Source of the DNA: JAWPNA01 sp045402695
GTDB lineage: Bacteria; Acidobacteriota; Polarisedimenticolia; JACPZX01; DASXTC01
NCBI GenBank assembly: GCA_045402695.1
Contig: JAWPNA010000237.1
Span: 1 to 6,965, forward strand
Reading direction: 5' to 3'
Length of the DNA stretch: 6,965 bases
This document shows, in pieces, positions 1-6,715 of the stretch (its first letter is position 1; each line of letters begins with the position of its first letter). A program made the position numbers and the translations under genes. The notes beneath the pieces are model-generated. The model was given only the letters and a program-made list of their open reading frames with translations, did not search any database and was not told the origin of the DNA.

Positions 1-2
1 CG

Positions 3-1829
3 ACGGTTCTTGTGGTGGCGAGGGGGCTGCACTCGAGGGTGGCGATCGCGGCGCCGGCAGGCGCCGCGCGGGTGGCGCCGGCGGCGCCTACGGGCGCCGC
101 GGGGTCGCTCACGGTGAAGCGCATTCTCAAGATGTACAAGAAGGCGGTGCCCACCGAGGAGATCGCGGAGCAGATCGCGCAACTGGGCCTCAAGGAGCCG
201 CCCGATCTGGGCGAGCTGCTCGATTCGCGACAGCTTGGGGTCCCCGCTCTCATCATCCAGGCGCTGGCCCACGGTGGCGCCGCTTCGCCAGCGCCTGCGG
301 CCACTTCGACGCCTGCGGCCACTTCGGCGCCTGCCGCGACTTCCACATTCGCGGCTGCGCCGGCTGCGGTCGCTGCCGCATCCAGCGTCGCCGAGGACGC
401 CAAGGCGCCCGGCAAGAAAGAGGTACAAGGGGGAAAAGAGGGTCTGGACGCGGCCGCCATTCTCGAGATGCTCCAGCAGGGGATCGACGAGTCCTCCATC
501 GTCGCCGCGATCGAGGAGCAGGGGCTCAAGTCCCACCTCGACCTCGATGAGATTCTCTCGCTGCGCGAGGCCGGCGCCGGCGACGAGGTGATCTCCGCCA
601 TCAACCGCGCCGAAGTGATCTCGCCGAGCGTTACTCCCGGGGAGGCTCCCGAGCAGGCGCCGGCGCGAGCCGGCAGGCCGGTGGATGCTCCCACGGCCGA
701 CACTCTCGACCGGGTCTGGATTGCTTCGATCCCAGCCGGGGCGCGTGTCTTCGTCTCCTCCGCCGCCACGCGGCGCTCGGAGATCTTCGACCACGATCAC
801 TACGCCGGCTCCACGCCGTTGACGCTTTCGCTGGACCCGGGCGAGTACAACATCGTGGTGCGAAAGGAGGCGGGGGCGTTCGAGAATGACCTAGTTCCCG
901 CGTGGCGCACTCTCCAGGACACAGACGACACGCGCACCATGCTCGACAACGCGCAGCTCATCTTCGATCCGGCTGCGTGCTGCCTTCCCTCGACGCTGAC
1001 GGGAAGGGTCGATGTCTACCCGATCCCAAGGGAGCAGTCCGGCGCCGTGATCGGGGATCAGTTCGGCGGGCTTCCTCCCTATCTGTTCGACGGCGAGAGC
1101 TTCCAGGTCATGGACGTCCGCAAGGCGCGGATCCGCGGCGTCATGAAGATCTACCCATTGCGCAAGGTGGCGGGGCGGTCGCGGCTCCTCGTTTCAACCT
1201 TCATCCCCGCCGAGGGAGACCCGCTCGATCAGGGCGCGGTCGCCGGTCTGCCGCCGGGCGAGCCGTACGCCGGCTACCTGGAGGGTCCCTCGCTTGACTT
1301 CCTCTCCGATGCTGAGGGTGTCTCGGCCCTGGCCTCGGCGCTCGGAGTGGACGCCGACCAGCTCGCCGGGGCTGCCGCGATGCTGAAGCGGGCCGGCAAG
1401 GCGATCCTGCACCAGCAGATTGATGGGGGCTTCCGGCTGCTTTCCCTTTCGCTCGACGACGACGAGAGGCTCCGGTTGAGCGATCGGATCGTCAGCCCGG
1501 TGGATCCCTTCGCCCCGCCGCCGCCCATGAAACGAAAGAAGAAGAAGGTCGTGGCTCCGCCACCCCCGCCGCCGCTGCCCGCGGCGGAGCGCGTTGTCTC
1601 CCCCGGACTGGGACTGCCTCGACTCGTGGTGGAGAACAATTCACCCAAAGGGCTGGGGCTGCTGCTCGACGATGGACTGTTCCTCTTCGTGCCCGCCAAA
1701 ACCAGCCGCGATTTCCCCGTGGATCCTGGCTCCTACGGCGTGCGCGTCGTGGATGGCATGCCGCCCGGCGCGTCCCCCAGGGGAAAGCTCCACTTCGCCT
1801 ACCACGCCACGTACTACATCAAGTTCTGA
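3..1829 (+). CDS. PEGA-like domain protein with two helical modules, 5' partial
   Basis: The frame is open to the left edge and reads TVLVVA before the first GTG codons (12 and 15), which looks like the end of a hydrophobic export or membrane segment, so the true start is probably outside the window. Counting from GTG 12 (605 residues), two related helical modules lie at about 35-88 and 145-201, each with a short helix, a Gly-Leu-Lys turn and an LxxLLxxRxxG-type helix. An Ala/Pro/Thr linker lies between them. Residues 235-286 resemble a PEGA domain: SIPAGARVFV, then GSTPLTLSLDPGEYNIVVRK. A middle region of unknown fold follows, then a Pro-rich stretch holding KRKKKK (502-523), and a C-terminal beta-rich domain (about 535-605) with DPGSYGVRVV, echoing the PEGA motif. 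PEGA domains are usually extracytoplasmic and linked to surface functions; the exact role here is unknown. The neighbour to the right is convergent. The reading frame is certain; the function is not. Confidence 0.85.
   Translation, partial: TVLVVARGLHSRVAIAAPAGAARVAPAAPTGAAGSLTVKRILKMYKKAVPTEEIAEQIAQLGLKEPPDLGELLDSRQLGVPALIIQALAHGGAASPAPAATSTPAATSAPAATSTFAAAPAAVAAASSVAEDAKAPGKKEVQGGKEGLDAAAILEMLQQGIDESSIVAAIEEQGLKSHLDLDEILSLREAGAGDEVISAINRAEVISPSVTPGEAPEQAPARAGRPVDAPTADTLDRVWIASIPAGARVFVSSAATRRSEIFDHDHYAGSTPLTLSLDPGEYNIVVRKEAGAFENDLVPAWRTLQDTDDTRTMLDNAQLIFDPAACCLPSTLTGRVDVYPIPREQSGAVIGDQFGGLPPYLFDGESFQVMDVRKARIRGVMKIYPLRKVAGRSRLLVSTFIPAEGDPLDQGAVAGLPPGEPYAGYLEGPSLDFLSDAEGVSALASALGVDADQLAGAAAMLKRAGKAILHQQIDGGFRLLSLSLDDDERLRLSDRIVSPVDPFAPPPPMKRKKKKVVAPPPPPPLPAAERVVSPGLGLPRLVVENNSPKGLGLLLDDGLFLFVPAKTSRDFPVDPGSYGVRVVDGMPPGASPRGKLHFAYHATYYIKF
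291..344 (+). repeat. Three tandem 18-bp units in the Ala/Pro linker of gene 1
   Basis: Units at 291-308, 309-326 and 327-344 are nearly identical (first unit GCGCCTGCGGCCACTTCG). Unit 2 differs from unit 1 at one base; unit 3 carries a few more changes. They encode (A/T)PAATS three times, between the two helical modules. In-frame repeats of this kind can change linker length without breaking the frame. Confidence 0.85.
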
Positions 1830-1860
1830 TCAGGAATCGTCCAGGCACGACACGGGCCTT

Positions 1861-2949
1861 TCACGCAGATGAGTGTCGAAGGAACCACTCCGCGATCAGC
1901 GGGAACACCTCCCCGGGTGAGCTGTCCGCCACCAGCAGGTTTGAGTGCGTGTAGTCGGCGGAGTAGCCGTCGGCCCGGCTGAGCCTGATGTACTTCTTGT
2001 CCACCGCGGCGGCACGCGTGAAGCCGCACTTCACCACCTCCTCATCGAGGCGGCGCCGCCCGGCGGAGATCACGAGCAGAGGGAACTCGATGCGGCCGGG
2101 CCCCTCCTCGTAATCGACCGCGCCGTCCCCCGAGCGGAAGCGTCCTGACTCCAGCATGTCGCAGATCTGCAGGAGCACCTTCGAGGAGCCCCATGGGATG
2201 ATGGCGTTGCTGAGCAGCGACACCATGCGCCGCCTGTCGGAGATACCGTACCGCGGAGCCATCACCTCGGGCAGCAGCCAGACGATCGGCGTCAAGAACG
2301 GGATGACGAGGGCCGGCGGCACGGCGGGAAACAGCTTCCCGTAGATCCGGCCCGAGCGGGCGCGCCTCTTGAGCCGCTCGAAGGAGGCGGGCGCATCGGT
2401 CAGCACGGCCGAACGGATGAGAGGCGCGGGGTTGCCGGCGCAGTGGCCGTACAGGATCATTCCGCCCATGCTGTGGCCGAACCAGTGCACGCGCTCCGAG
2501 CCCGTGGCGCCCACGACGTGCGCGACGGCCGCCGGCAGATCGTGCCGGATGTAGTCATCCATCGTCCAATCGAACGGTCCGTTGCGGGCCCCGGCAGCCC
2601 CCCCCGCCGACGACGTCCGGCGGCTGCCCCCGTGCCCGCGCAACTCCATCACCCAGCAGTCCAGCCCACGCCCGCGCAGATGCCGTGCGAGGCTCACCTC
2701 CTCGTCCAGGTCCACGTTGTAGCGGTTGCTCAGCATCCCGTGACAGAGCACCACCGGCTCGCGCCCGGGAACGGGAACAGCGGGTCGGTACCGGTACAGC
2801 GCGAGCTCCCAGCCGTCCTCGGTGCGCGCGGCGTGGATCTCGTCGGCCGGCGTGGGCAGCAGATAGCGCGGCCGGATCAGCAGCCACGCGCCCACCAGGA
2901 TGGCGGCGGCCGCCGCCGCGATGCAAAGCGATGCCAGAGCGATGTGCAT
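1861..2949 (-). CDS. Membrane-anchored alpha/beta hydrolase
   Basis: A 362-residue alpha/beta-hydrolase fold protein. Residues 4-25 form one hydrophobic segment (signal anchor), followed by RPRYLLPTPADEIHA. Core motifs are visible: VVLCHGMLSNRYN with the oxyanion His-Gly at 70-71, MELRGHGGSR at 101-110, the nucleophile elbow WFGHSMGG with Ser160, and a C-terminal DYTHSNLLV with the probable catalytic His335. The pattern with RYN after HG and WTMDDYIRHDLPAA before the elbow resembles lipase/PHA-synthase-like hydrolases; the substrate cannot be told. The usual catalytic-acid loop reads AGRRRLDEE, so the acid is shifted or replaced (see findings). ATG 2949 is preferred because it starts just before the membrane segment and avoids overlap with the divergent gene; GGAGG lies 14 nt upstream (2964-2968), a long spacing. 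An in-frame ATG at 3021 would add 24 residues and overlap the neighbour. The frame stays open further upstream only as a shadow of the divergent gene. Confidence 0.88.
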   Translation of the reverse strand: MHIALASLCIAAAAAAILVGAWLLIRPRYLLPTPADEIHAARTEDGWELALYRYRPAVPVPGREPVVLCHGMLSNRYNVDLDEEVSLARHLRGRGLDCWVMELRGHGGSRRTSSAGGAAGARNGPFDWTMDDYIRHDLPAAVAHVVGATGSERVHWFGHSMGGMILYGHCAGNPAPLIRSAVLTDAPASFERLKRRARSGRIYGKLFPAVPPALVIPFLTPIVWLLPEVMAPRYGISDRRRMVSLLSNAIIPWGSSKVLLQICDMLESGRFRSGDGAVDYEEGPGRIEFPLLVISAGRRRLDEEVVKCGFTRAAAVDKKYIRLSRADGYSADYTHSNLLVADSSPGEVFPLIAEWFLRHSSA

Positions 2950-3006
2950 GGAGACGCCCCGATCCTCCGGGCGAACCGCCGTTTGATGAGCTAACCTGAA
3001 CGTCCC
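2950..3006. promoter_or_regulatory. Divergent intergenic region between two hydrolase genes
   Basis: Fifty-seven bases separate the starts of the leftward alpha/beta hydrolase and the rightward serine hydrolase, so promoters for both must lie here or inside the opposite gene. I see no good -35/-10 pair on either strand. The only clear element is GGAGG for the leftward gene at 2964-2968. No Shine-Dalgarno sequence is visible for the rightward gene. Its role as a control region is inferred from geometry only. Confidence 0.4.
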
Positions 3007-3022
3007 ATGAGAGTCCCTCATG
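3006..3022. promoter_or_regulatory. Inverted repeat CATGAG-N5-CTCATG over the start codon
   Basis: A perfect 6-bp inverted repeat with a 5-base spacer (AGTCC) covers the ATG at 3007 of the serine hydrolase gene. In RNA it could form a short hairpin that holds the start codon; in DNA it could be a small operator. Six base pairs is short enough to arise by chance, so the function is speculative. Confidence 0.25.
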
Positions 3023-4782
3023 AGCACGAATCCGCAGCGGTCCGATTCCGAGGCGCGCGCCGTCTGAGGACCCGCGCCCTGATCCTCGCCTGCATGGCGG
3101 TGTTGTGCCTTGCCGGCGCCGTGGGGCAGGCCGCGCGGGCGGAGCAGGAAACCGCCGCGCCCCCGGATTTCGCCGCCTCGATCGACGCGATGCTCTCGGG
3201 AGTATACAAGGCCGGCGAGCCGGGGGCCGCGGTCATCGCGGTGAAGGACGGCCGGGTCGTGTTCCGCAAGGGATACGGGATGGCCAACCTCGAGCTCGAC
3301 GTCCCCATCAAGCCCGAAATGGTCTTCCGGATCGGATCGGTGACCAAGCAGTTCACGGCGGGAGCCATCATGATCCTGGCGGAGCAGGGACTCCTGACGC
3401 CGCAGGACGACATCAACCGCTTCCTGCCCGACTACCCCACGCGCGGGCAGAAGATCACCATCGAGCACCTGCTGACGCACACGTCGGGGATCAGGAACTA
3501 CACCGATTTCCCCGAGTGGCCGTCGAGGATGAGGCTCGACTTGACGGTGCCGGCGCTCATCGATTCCTTCAAGAACCAGCCCACGGAGTTCGGCGCCGGC
3601 GAGCGCTTCAACTACAGCAACTCCGGCTACATCCTTCTGGGCGCGATCATCGAGAAGGCCTCCGGGCAGAGCTACGAGGATTTTCTCCGCCGGCAGGTCT
3701 TCGAGCCGCTGGGAATGTCGAACTCGTATTACGGCAGCACCTCACCCATCATTCCGAGCCGCGTCTCCGGATACGACAAGCAGTCCGGTGCCTTCGTGAA
3801 CGCATCCTACCTGAGCATGACGCAGCCTTACGCTGCGGGCTCCCTGCTCTCGACCGTGGACGATCTGGCCCGGTGGGACGAGGCGCTCTCCACGGAGAAG
3901 GTCCTCAAGAAGTCATCCTTGGAACGCATTTTCACTCCCTTCAAGCTCAACAACGGGGAGTCCACCGAATACGGCTATGGCTGGAGCATCGGCGCCCACG
4001 AGGGCTTCCCCCTGTACGAGCACGGGGGCGGAATCAACGGGTTCCTCTGCCACGTCGTGAGGATGCCCGAGAACCACGTGTACGTCGCGGTGCTCAGCAA
4101 CAATGCGTCACCGTCGCAGGGTCCGGGGCTGGTGGCTCGCCGGATCGCGGGGCTGCTGATCGGCCGGCCCGTCAAGGATTCGGTGACCATCAAGCTGGAC
4201 ACGAGGGTGCTCGAAGCCTACGTGGGAGTTTACAAGGCCGGACGGGATTTCCGCATCATCACCCAGGAGGACGGCCAGCTCTACAGCCAGAGGACCGGCG
4301 GCCCGCGCTTCCCCATCTACCCCGAATCCGAGATCGATTTCTTCTTCAAGAACTCGCTGGCTCGCATCAGCTTCGTGAAGGATCCGTCGGGCCGCGTCAC
4401 CGAGATGATCGTGGAGCAGAACGGAAAGAAGGAGGTCGCCCCCAGGACCGAGCAGACCGTCCCCGGCACGCGACGCATGGTGCCGGTCGACCTGGCGCTG
4501 TACGACCTGTACGCCGGCCGCTATGAGATCGCGCCAGACAGGGCCCTCGTCGTCCTGCGGGAGGGAGACCACCTCATGGCGCAGGCCACCGGGCAAGAGA
4601 AGCTGGAGATCTTCCCGGAATCGGACGACACGTTCTTTCTCACGGAGGTGGACGCCCAGATCACATTCGTGAGGGACGGCGAGGGAAAGGTCACGAACCT
4701 GATCCTGCGGCAGAACGGCCAGGAGACCACAGCCAGGAGGGCGGCGGAGCCTCAAGAGCAGGCCGGAGCGCCGGGGCCCTGA
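3007..4782 (+). CDS. Exported serine hydrolase, beta-lactamase (class C/PBP-like) family, with two DUF3471-like domains
   Basis: A 591-residue protein. Residues 18-45 form a signal peptide (RRLRTR, a hydrophobic core, then ARA before EQE). The PF00144-type domain spans about 55-390, with the three active-site motifs present: SVTK (Ser111, Lys114), YSN (203-205) and HGG (339-341). Supporting family motifs are LLTHTSGI and FNYSNSGYILLG. Known members act as peptidases, esterases or beta-lactamases in the periplasm or outside the cell; the sequence does not fix the substrate, and a resistance role is not implied. Two related domains of about 80 residues follow (about 399-480 and 497-578), each ending in a F-V-x-D-x-x-G-x-V-T ... 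QNG pattern like DUF3471. An in-frame TAA at 2992 leaves ATG 3007 as the first possible ATG; the next, at residue 30, would cut into the signal peptide. No Shine-Dalgarno sequence is visible. The gene is divergent from the alpha/beta hydrolase and convergent with the next gene. Confidence 0.93.
   Translation: MRVPHEHESAAVRFRGARRLRTRALILACMAVLCLAGAVGQAARAEQETAAPPDFAASIDAMLSGVYKAGEPGAAVIAVKDGRVVFRKGYGMANLELDVPIKPEMVFRIGSVTKQFTAGAIMILAEQGLLTPQDDINRFLPDYPTRGQKITIEHLLTHTSGIRNYTDFPEWPSRMRLDLTVPALIDSFKNQPTEFGAGERFNYSNSGYILLGAIIEKASGQSYEDFLRRQVFEPLGMSNSYYGSTSPIIPSRVSGYDKQSGAFVNASYLSMTQPYAAGSLLSTVDDLARWDEALSTEKVLKKSSLERIFTPFKLNNGESTEYGYGWSIGAHEGFPLYEHGGGINGFLCHVVRMPENHVYVAVLSNNASPSQGPGLVARRIAGLLIGRPVKDSVTIKLDTRVLEAYVGVYKAGRDFRIITQEDGQLYSQRTGGPRFPIYPESEIDFFFKNSLARISFVKDPSGRVTEMIVEQNGKKEVAPRTEQTVPGTRRMVPVDLALYDLYAGRYEIAPDRALVVLREGDHLMAQATGQEKLEIFPESDDTFFLTEVDAQITFVRDGEGKVTNLILRQNGQETTARRAAEPQEQAGAPGP
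4201..4740 (+). other. Internal duplication: two DUF3471-like domains
   Basis: Copy A (4201-4446, residues 399-480) and copy B (4495-4740, residues 497-578) match along their length: Y-x-G-x-Y near the start, G-Q/H-L, then FPIYPES against LEIFPES, FF, ARISFVKDPSGRVT against AQITFVRDGEGKVT, and QNGKKEVAPR against QNGQETTARR. A linker of about 16 residues separates them. The match is at protein level and the DNA has diverged, so the duplication is old. Confidence 0.8.
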
Positions 4783-4783
4783 G

Positions 4784-4799
4784 TCGTTGCCGGCGACGA
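4784..4799 (+). terminator. Weak hairpin after the serine hydrolase gene
   Basis: TCGTTG-CCGG-CGACGA can fold into a 6-bp stem (one G-U pair) with a 4-base loop, starting two bases after the stop codon at 4782. Only a broken T-rich stretch (TTACTTTG) follows, so it is a poor intrinsic terminator. It lies in the 76-bp gap between two convergent genes, where a terminator would be expected. Confidence 0.25.
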
Positions 4800-4858
4800 C
4801 GGTCGCTTACTTTGAGATCCTCCTCGCTTCGCCCCCGTTCACTCGCGTCATCGCCGGG

Positions 4859-5815
4859 TCACTCCGGCGCCCGTTGCGAGCGAGTCATCGTGAAATCGAT
4901 CGGGCCCTGCACTTTCGCCTTCACCTGGACGGCGGAGGCCCGTGGCCGAGTCTGCCCGGCGCCCCCGGCTGCGGCGGCGGGACCCGGCCCTTGCGCCATG
5001 CTCGTGAGGTGTTGTGACATCTCCACTGACATCTGCATGTGCATGGCGCTGAAGAGACCCTGCGTCCTGTCGAAGGTCGCGACCCCCGAGGCTCCGCCCG
5101 TGAGACCCGCCGCCTGCCCGCCGGCCCCCGCCTGCTGTCCGGATCCTACTGAGGAGAGAGTCTGAGTCACGTCGAAGAGGGCCTCGTGGCGGGAGAGGTC
5201 CTTGAGCGTGTAGGTGGCTTTCGACGTGATCGTCAGCTTCCCGATCATCGGGAGGCCCGGCAACGTCATGCCGAGCGGCACCTCGAACGACTCGCCCACA
5301 TGCAACGTCCCCTCGGGCAACGCCGGCAGCGACTGCAGCAGGCGATCCTTGAAGTCGGGCGGAAGGGCGGCGCTCCCCTCCATCTGTTCCATCTCCAGCT
5401 CGATCGAGCGGCCCGATGGGAGCAGCCGTCCGCGGGCGACCTTCTGGCCCTCCAGTTTCTTCAGCCCGGGAGCTTCGAGGGCCTTGCCGTCCTTGGTGGT
5501 GCCGCCTCGAGCCTTCAACAGGTGGCACTCGAACGGCAGGCTCCCGTCGTCTGACCGCTGTCCCGTGTCGAAGACGAGCTTGAGCGCCACGTCGTTCTTC
5601 AGGTCGCGGCTGAGGGTTTGCGGGGCCGCCTCGCCTTCCGTCGACCCCAGCACGTCGAGACGTACCGAGGACGACATGGTCATCGTCTGCTCGTAGGCGG
5701 TGTTCGGCTGCCATCCGTACTGGAGGCGCAACGAGCCGCCCCCCGGGGCGAGCGTCATCAACCATGCAAGGAGTGGAGCCATGATGAACATCGGTGGAAA
5801 TCTGGCGCTAGACAT
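4859..5815 (-). CDS. Predicted secreted protein of unknown function, possibly DUF6263-like
   Basis: A 318-residue protein if started at ATG 5815. The N-terminus MSSARFPPMFIMAPLLAWLM looks like a signal peptide. The mature part begins LRLQYGWQPNTAYEQTMTMS and is rich in beta-type sequence, with RGRLLPSGRSIELEM (128-142), LPEGTLHVGESFEVPLG (166-182) and TITSKATYTLKDL (195-207). Two Ala/Gly-rich low-complexity stretches sit at about 223-245 and 274-294, and the end is VQGPIDFTMTRSQRAPE. The layout recalls DUF6263-type exported proteins, but this is recognition from memory and weak. No catalytic motif is evident. The start is uncertain: ATGs at 5791 and 5782 are also in frame and none has a good Shine-Dalgarno sequence. 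ATG 5815 is chosen for its more complete signal peptide and because its ATGTCTAG overlaps the stop of the upstream ankyrin gene, suggesting translational coupling. The frame stays open upstream to 5974, but that part is a shadow of the ankyrin gene. Confidence 0.78.
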   Translation of the reverse strand: MSSARFPPMFIMAPLLAWLMTLAPGGGSLRLQYGWQPNTAYEQTMTMSSSVRLDVLGSTEGEAAPQTLSRDLKNDVALKLVFDTGQRSDDGSLPFECHLLKARGGTTKDGKALEAPGLKKLEGQKVARGRLLPSGRSIELEMEQMEGSAALPPDFKDRLLQSLPALPEGTLHVGESFEVPLGMTLPGLPMIGKLTITSKATYTLKDLSRHEALFDVTQTLSSVGSGQQAGAGGQAAGLTGGASGVATFDRTQGLFSAMHMQMSVEMSQHLTSMAQGPGPAAAAGGAGQTRPRASAVQVKAKVQGPIDFTMTRSQRAPE

Positions 5816-6521
5816 GCGGCGTCCCAAGGAGAGAGGCTTCAAGAACACCCCAGCCCATGCCATGGTCGAACGTGGACTGCCTACCCGGGTGAATGGTAAA
5901 CCCGCCGTAGCAGAGTTTCCTGAGTATGGAATCGGAGCGGAGGTGCCAGCTAGCCCAACTGAGCGGAGAGTCACCGTTCATGTCTTTCGTGTCACGCTTC
6001 GCACCCGCATCGAGTAGCAGTTCGATGGTCTCCTCGGTCCCGAAGGCGGCGGCACGATGCAGAGGCGTCTCCGCTTTCGTTCTGGCGTCTCGCATGAAGG
6101 CGTCCGTCTCGGCAGCGGCCTTCGTAACGCAATTGGGGTTTGCTCCATTCGCCAGTAGGACCTTGAGCACCAAGCTGTAGGCTGGCCGATTAGCCTTGCA
6201 GACCGCTGCGTGCAGCGGTGTCTCGCCTGTGTCCGGCAATGGGCGATTCACGTCGGCGCCACGCTCCATGAGGAACTGACACAGGCGCCAATGCCCATGG
6301 AACGCGGCGCCGTTGAGGCCCAGGTTATCGCCAAGCGACTTCAGTGATTCGCCATTCGCGACGAGGAAGCGGATGGCGCTGACGTCGCCGTAGTAAGCAC
6401 ACCATTTGATGAGAGACACTCCATCGTCGTCCACCGAGCTCGCAGGGTGGCCGTCCGCCAGGTACTCGAAGACCAAGTCTGTGCGCCCATCGACGATTCG
6501 CTTAAGCATGGATTCACTCAT
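5808..6521 (-). CDS. Ankyrin-repeat protein
   Basis: A 237-residue protein with no signal peptide or membrane segment, probably cytosolic. Ankyrin repeats are at about 34-63 (GVSLIKWCAYYGDVSAIRFL), 66-97 (LNGAAFHGHWRLCQFLMERGADVN), 99-130 (GETPLHAAVC, then LLANGANPN) and 150-181 (AETPLHRAAAFGTEETIELLL). A fifth, partial repeat begins DSPLSWASWH. A helical cap (MSESMLKRIVDGRTDLVFEYL) precedes them and a tail of about 30 residues follows. Such repeats bind partner proteins; the partner is unknown. The start is taken as ATG 6521 because GGGA lies 6 nt upstream (6528-6531); an in-frame GTG at 6533 would add four residues. Its stop overlaps the predicted start of the secreted-protein gene by 8 bp. 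Four sampled 60-base lines of this gene average about 59% G+C, a little below much of the window, which hints weakly at a different origin. Confidence 0.9.
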   Translation of the reverse strand: MSESMLKRIVDGRTDLVFEYLADGHPASSVDDDGVSLIKWCAYYGDVSAIRFLVANGESLKSLGDNLGLNGAAFHGHWRLCQFLMERGADVNRPLPDTGETPLHAAVCKANRPAYSLVLKVLLANGANPNCVTKAAAETDAFMRDARTKAETPLHRAAAFGTEETIELLLDAGAKRDTKDMNGDSPLSWASWHLRSDSILRKLCYGGFTIHPGRQSTFDHGMGWGVLEASLLGTPHV

Positions 6522-6527
6522 CTCGCG

Positions 6528-6531
6528 TCCC
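6528..6531 (-). promoter_or_regulatory. Ribosome binding site deciding the ankyrin start
   Basis: GGGA on the minus strand, 6 nt before ATG 6521. It is a partial Shine-Dalgarno match, but it fits this ATG better than the in-frame GTG at 6533, which it overlaps almost directly. Confidence 0.4.
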
Positions 6532-6715
6532 ACGCATCAAGTCCGCACAACGACGACTCGGCCGGTCAATCCCCGCGGCCGAAATGCCGACGGCCCGGTC
6601 AGTGTATCACGGTGGAGGCCACTTGCTGCGTGAGCGATAGTCCGTTATTCGCTGAGAGTCCGCACTTTAGGTAACCCCGCCGATCTCGTCTCTCACGGAG
6701 GTCTCCGGAACCAGC
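6532..6715. other. Intergenic region between divergent genes
   Basis: This stretch lies between the leftward ankyrin gene and the rightward gene at the edge. I see no credible coding frame. It holds GGCCG (6577-6581) and CGGCC (6591-6595), an inverted repeat with a 9-base spacer, and on the minus strand a TTGACC at about 6563-6568 that resembles a -35 box but has no good -10 partner. A promoter for the ankyrin gene is expected here but cannot be fixed from sequence. Confidence 0.4.

Noticed and set aside
1274..1699. A 141-residue minus-strand frame in gene 1, Ser/Gly/Phe-rich
   Set aside because: The Phe and Gly runs are the antisense of the Lys and Pro codons of gene 1.
1830..1860. A possible bidirectional terminator between convergent genes 1 and 2
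   Set aside because: The 31 bases show no stable inverted repeat or T-tract on either strand.
2443..2994. A 183-residue plus-strand frame over the alpha/beta hydrolase
   Set aside because: It is rich in Arg, Pro, His and Ala with no motif and lies opposite a gene with clear catalytic residues.
2950..3480. N-terminal extension of the alpha/beta hydrolase across the divergent gene
   Set aside because: The extension is the antisense of the serine hydrolase gene and precedes the membrane segment that fits a normal N-terminus at 2949.
3105..4526. A 473-residue open frame inside the serine hydrolase gene
   Set aside because: It is Arg/Gly/His-rich with no domain, as expected for an alternate frame of GC-rich coding DNA, and lies fully inside a gene with intact active-site motifs.
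5242..5254. Palindrome CCCGATCATCGGG
   Set aside because: It lies inside the secreted-protein coding region and is short; no paired element supports a regulatory site.
4848..5765. A 305-residue minus-strand open frame over the secreted-protein gene
   Set aside because: Its composition is dominated by Arg, Gly and Ala without signal peptide or motif; the frame at 4859-5815 has a signal peptide and natural composition.
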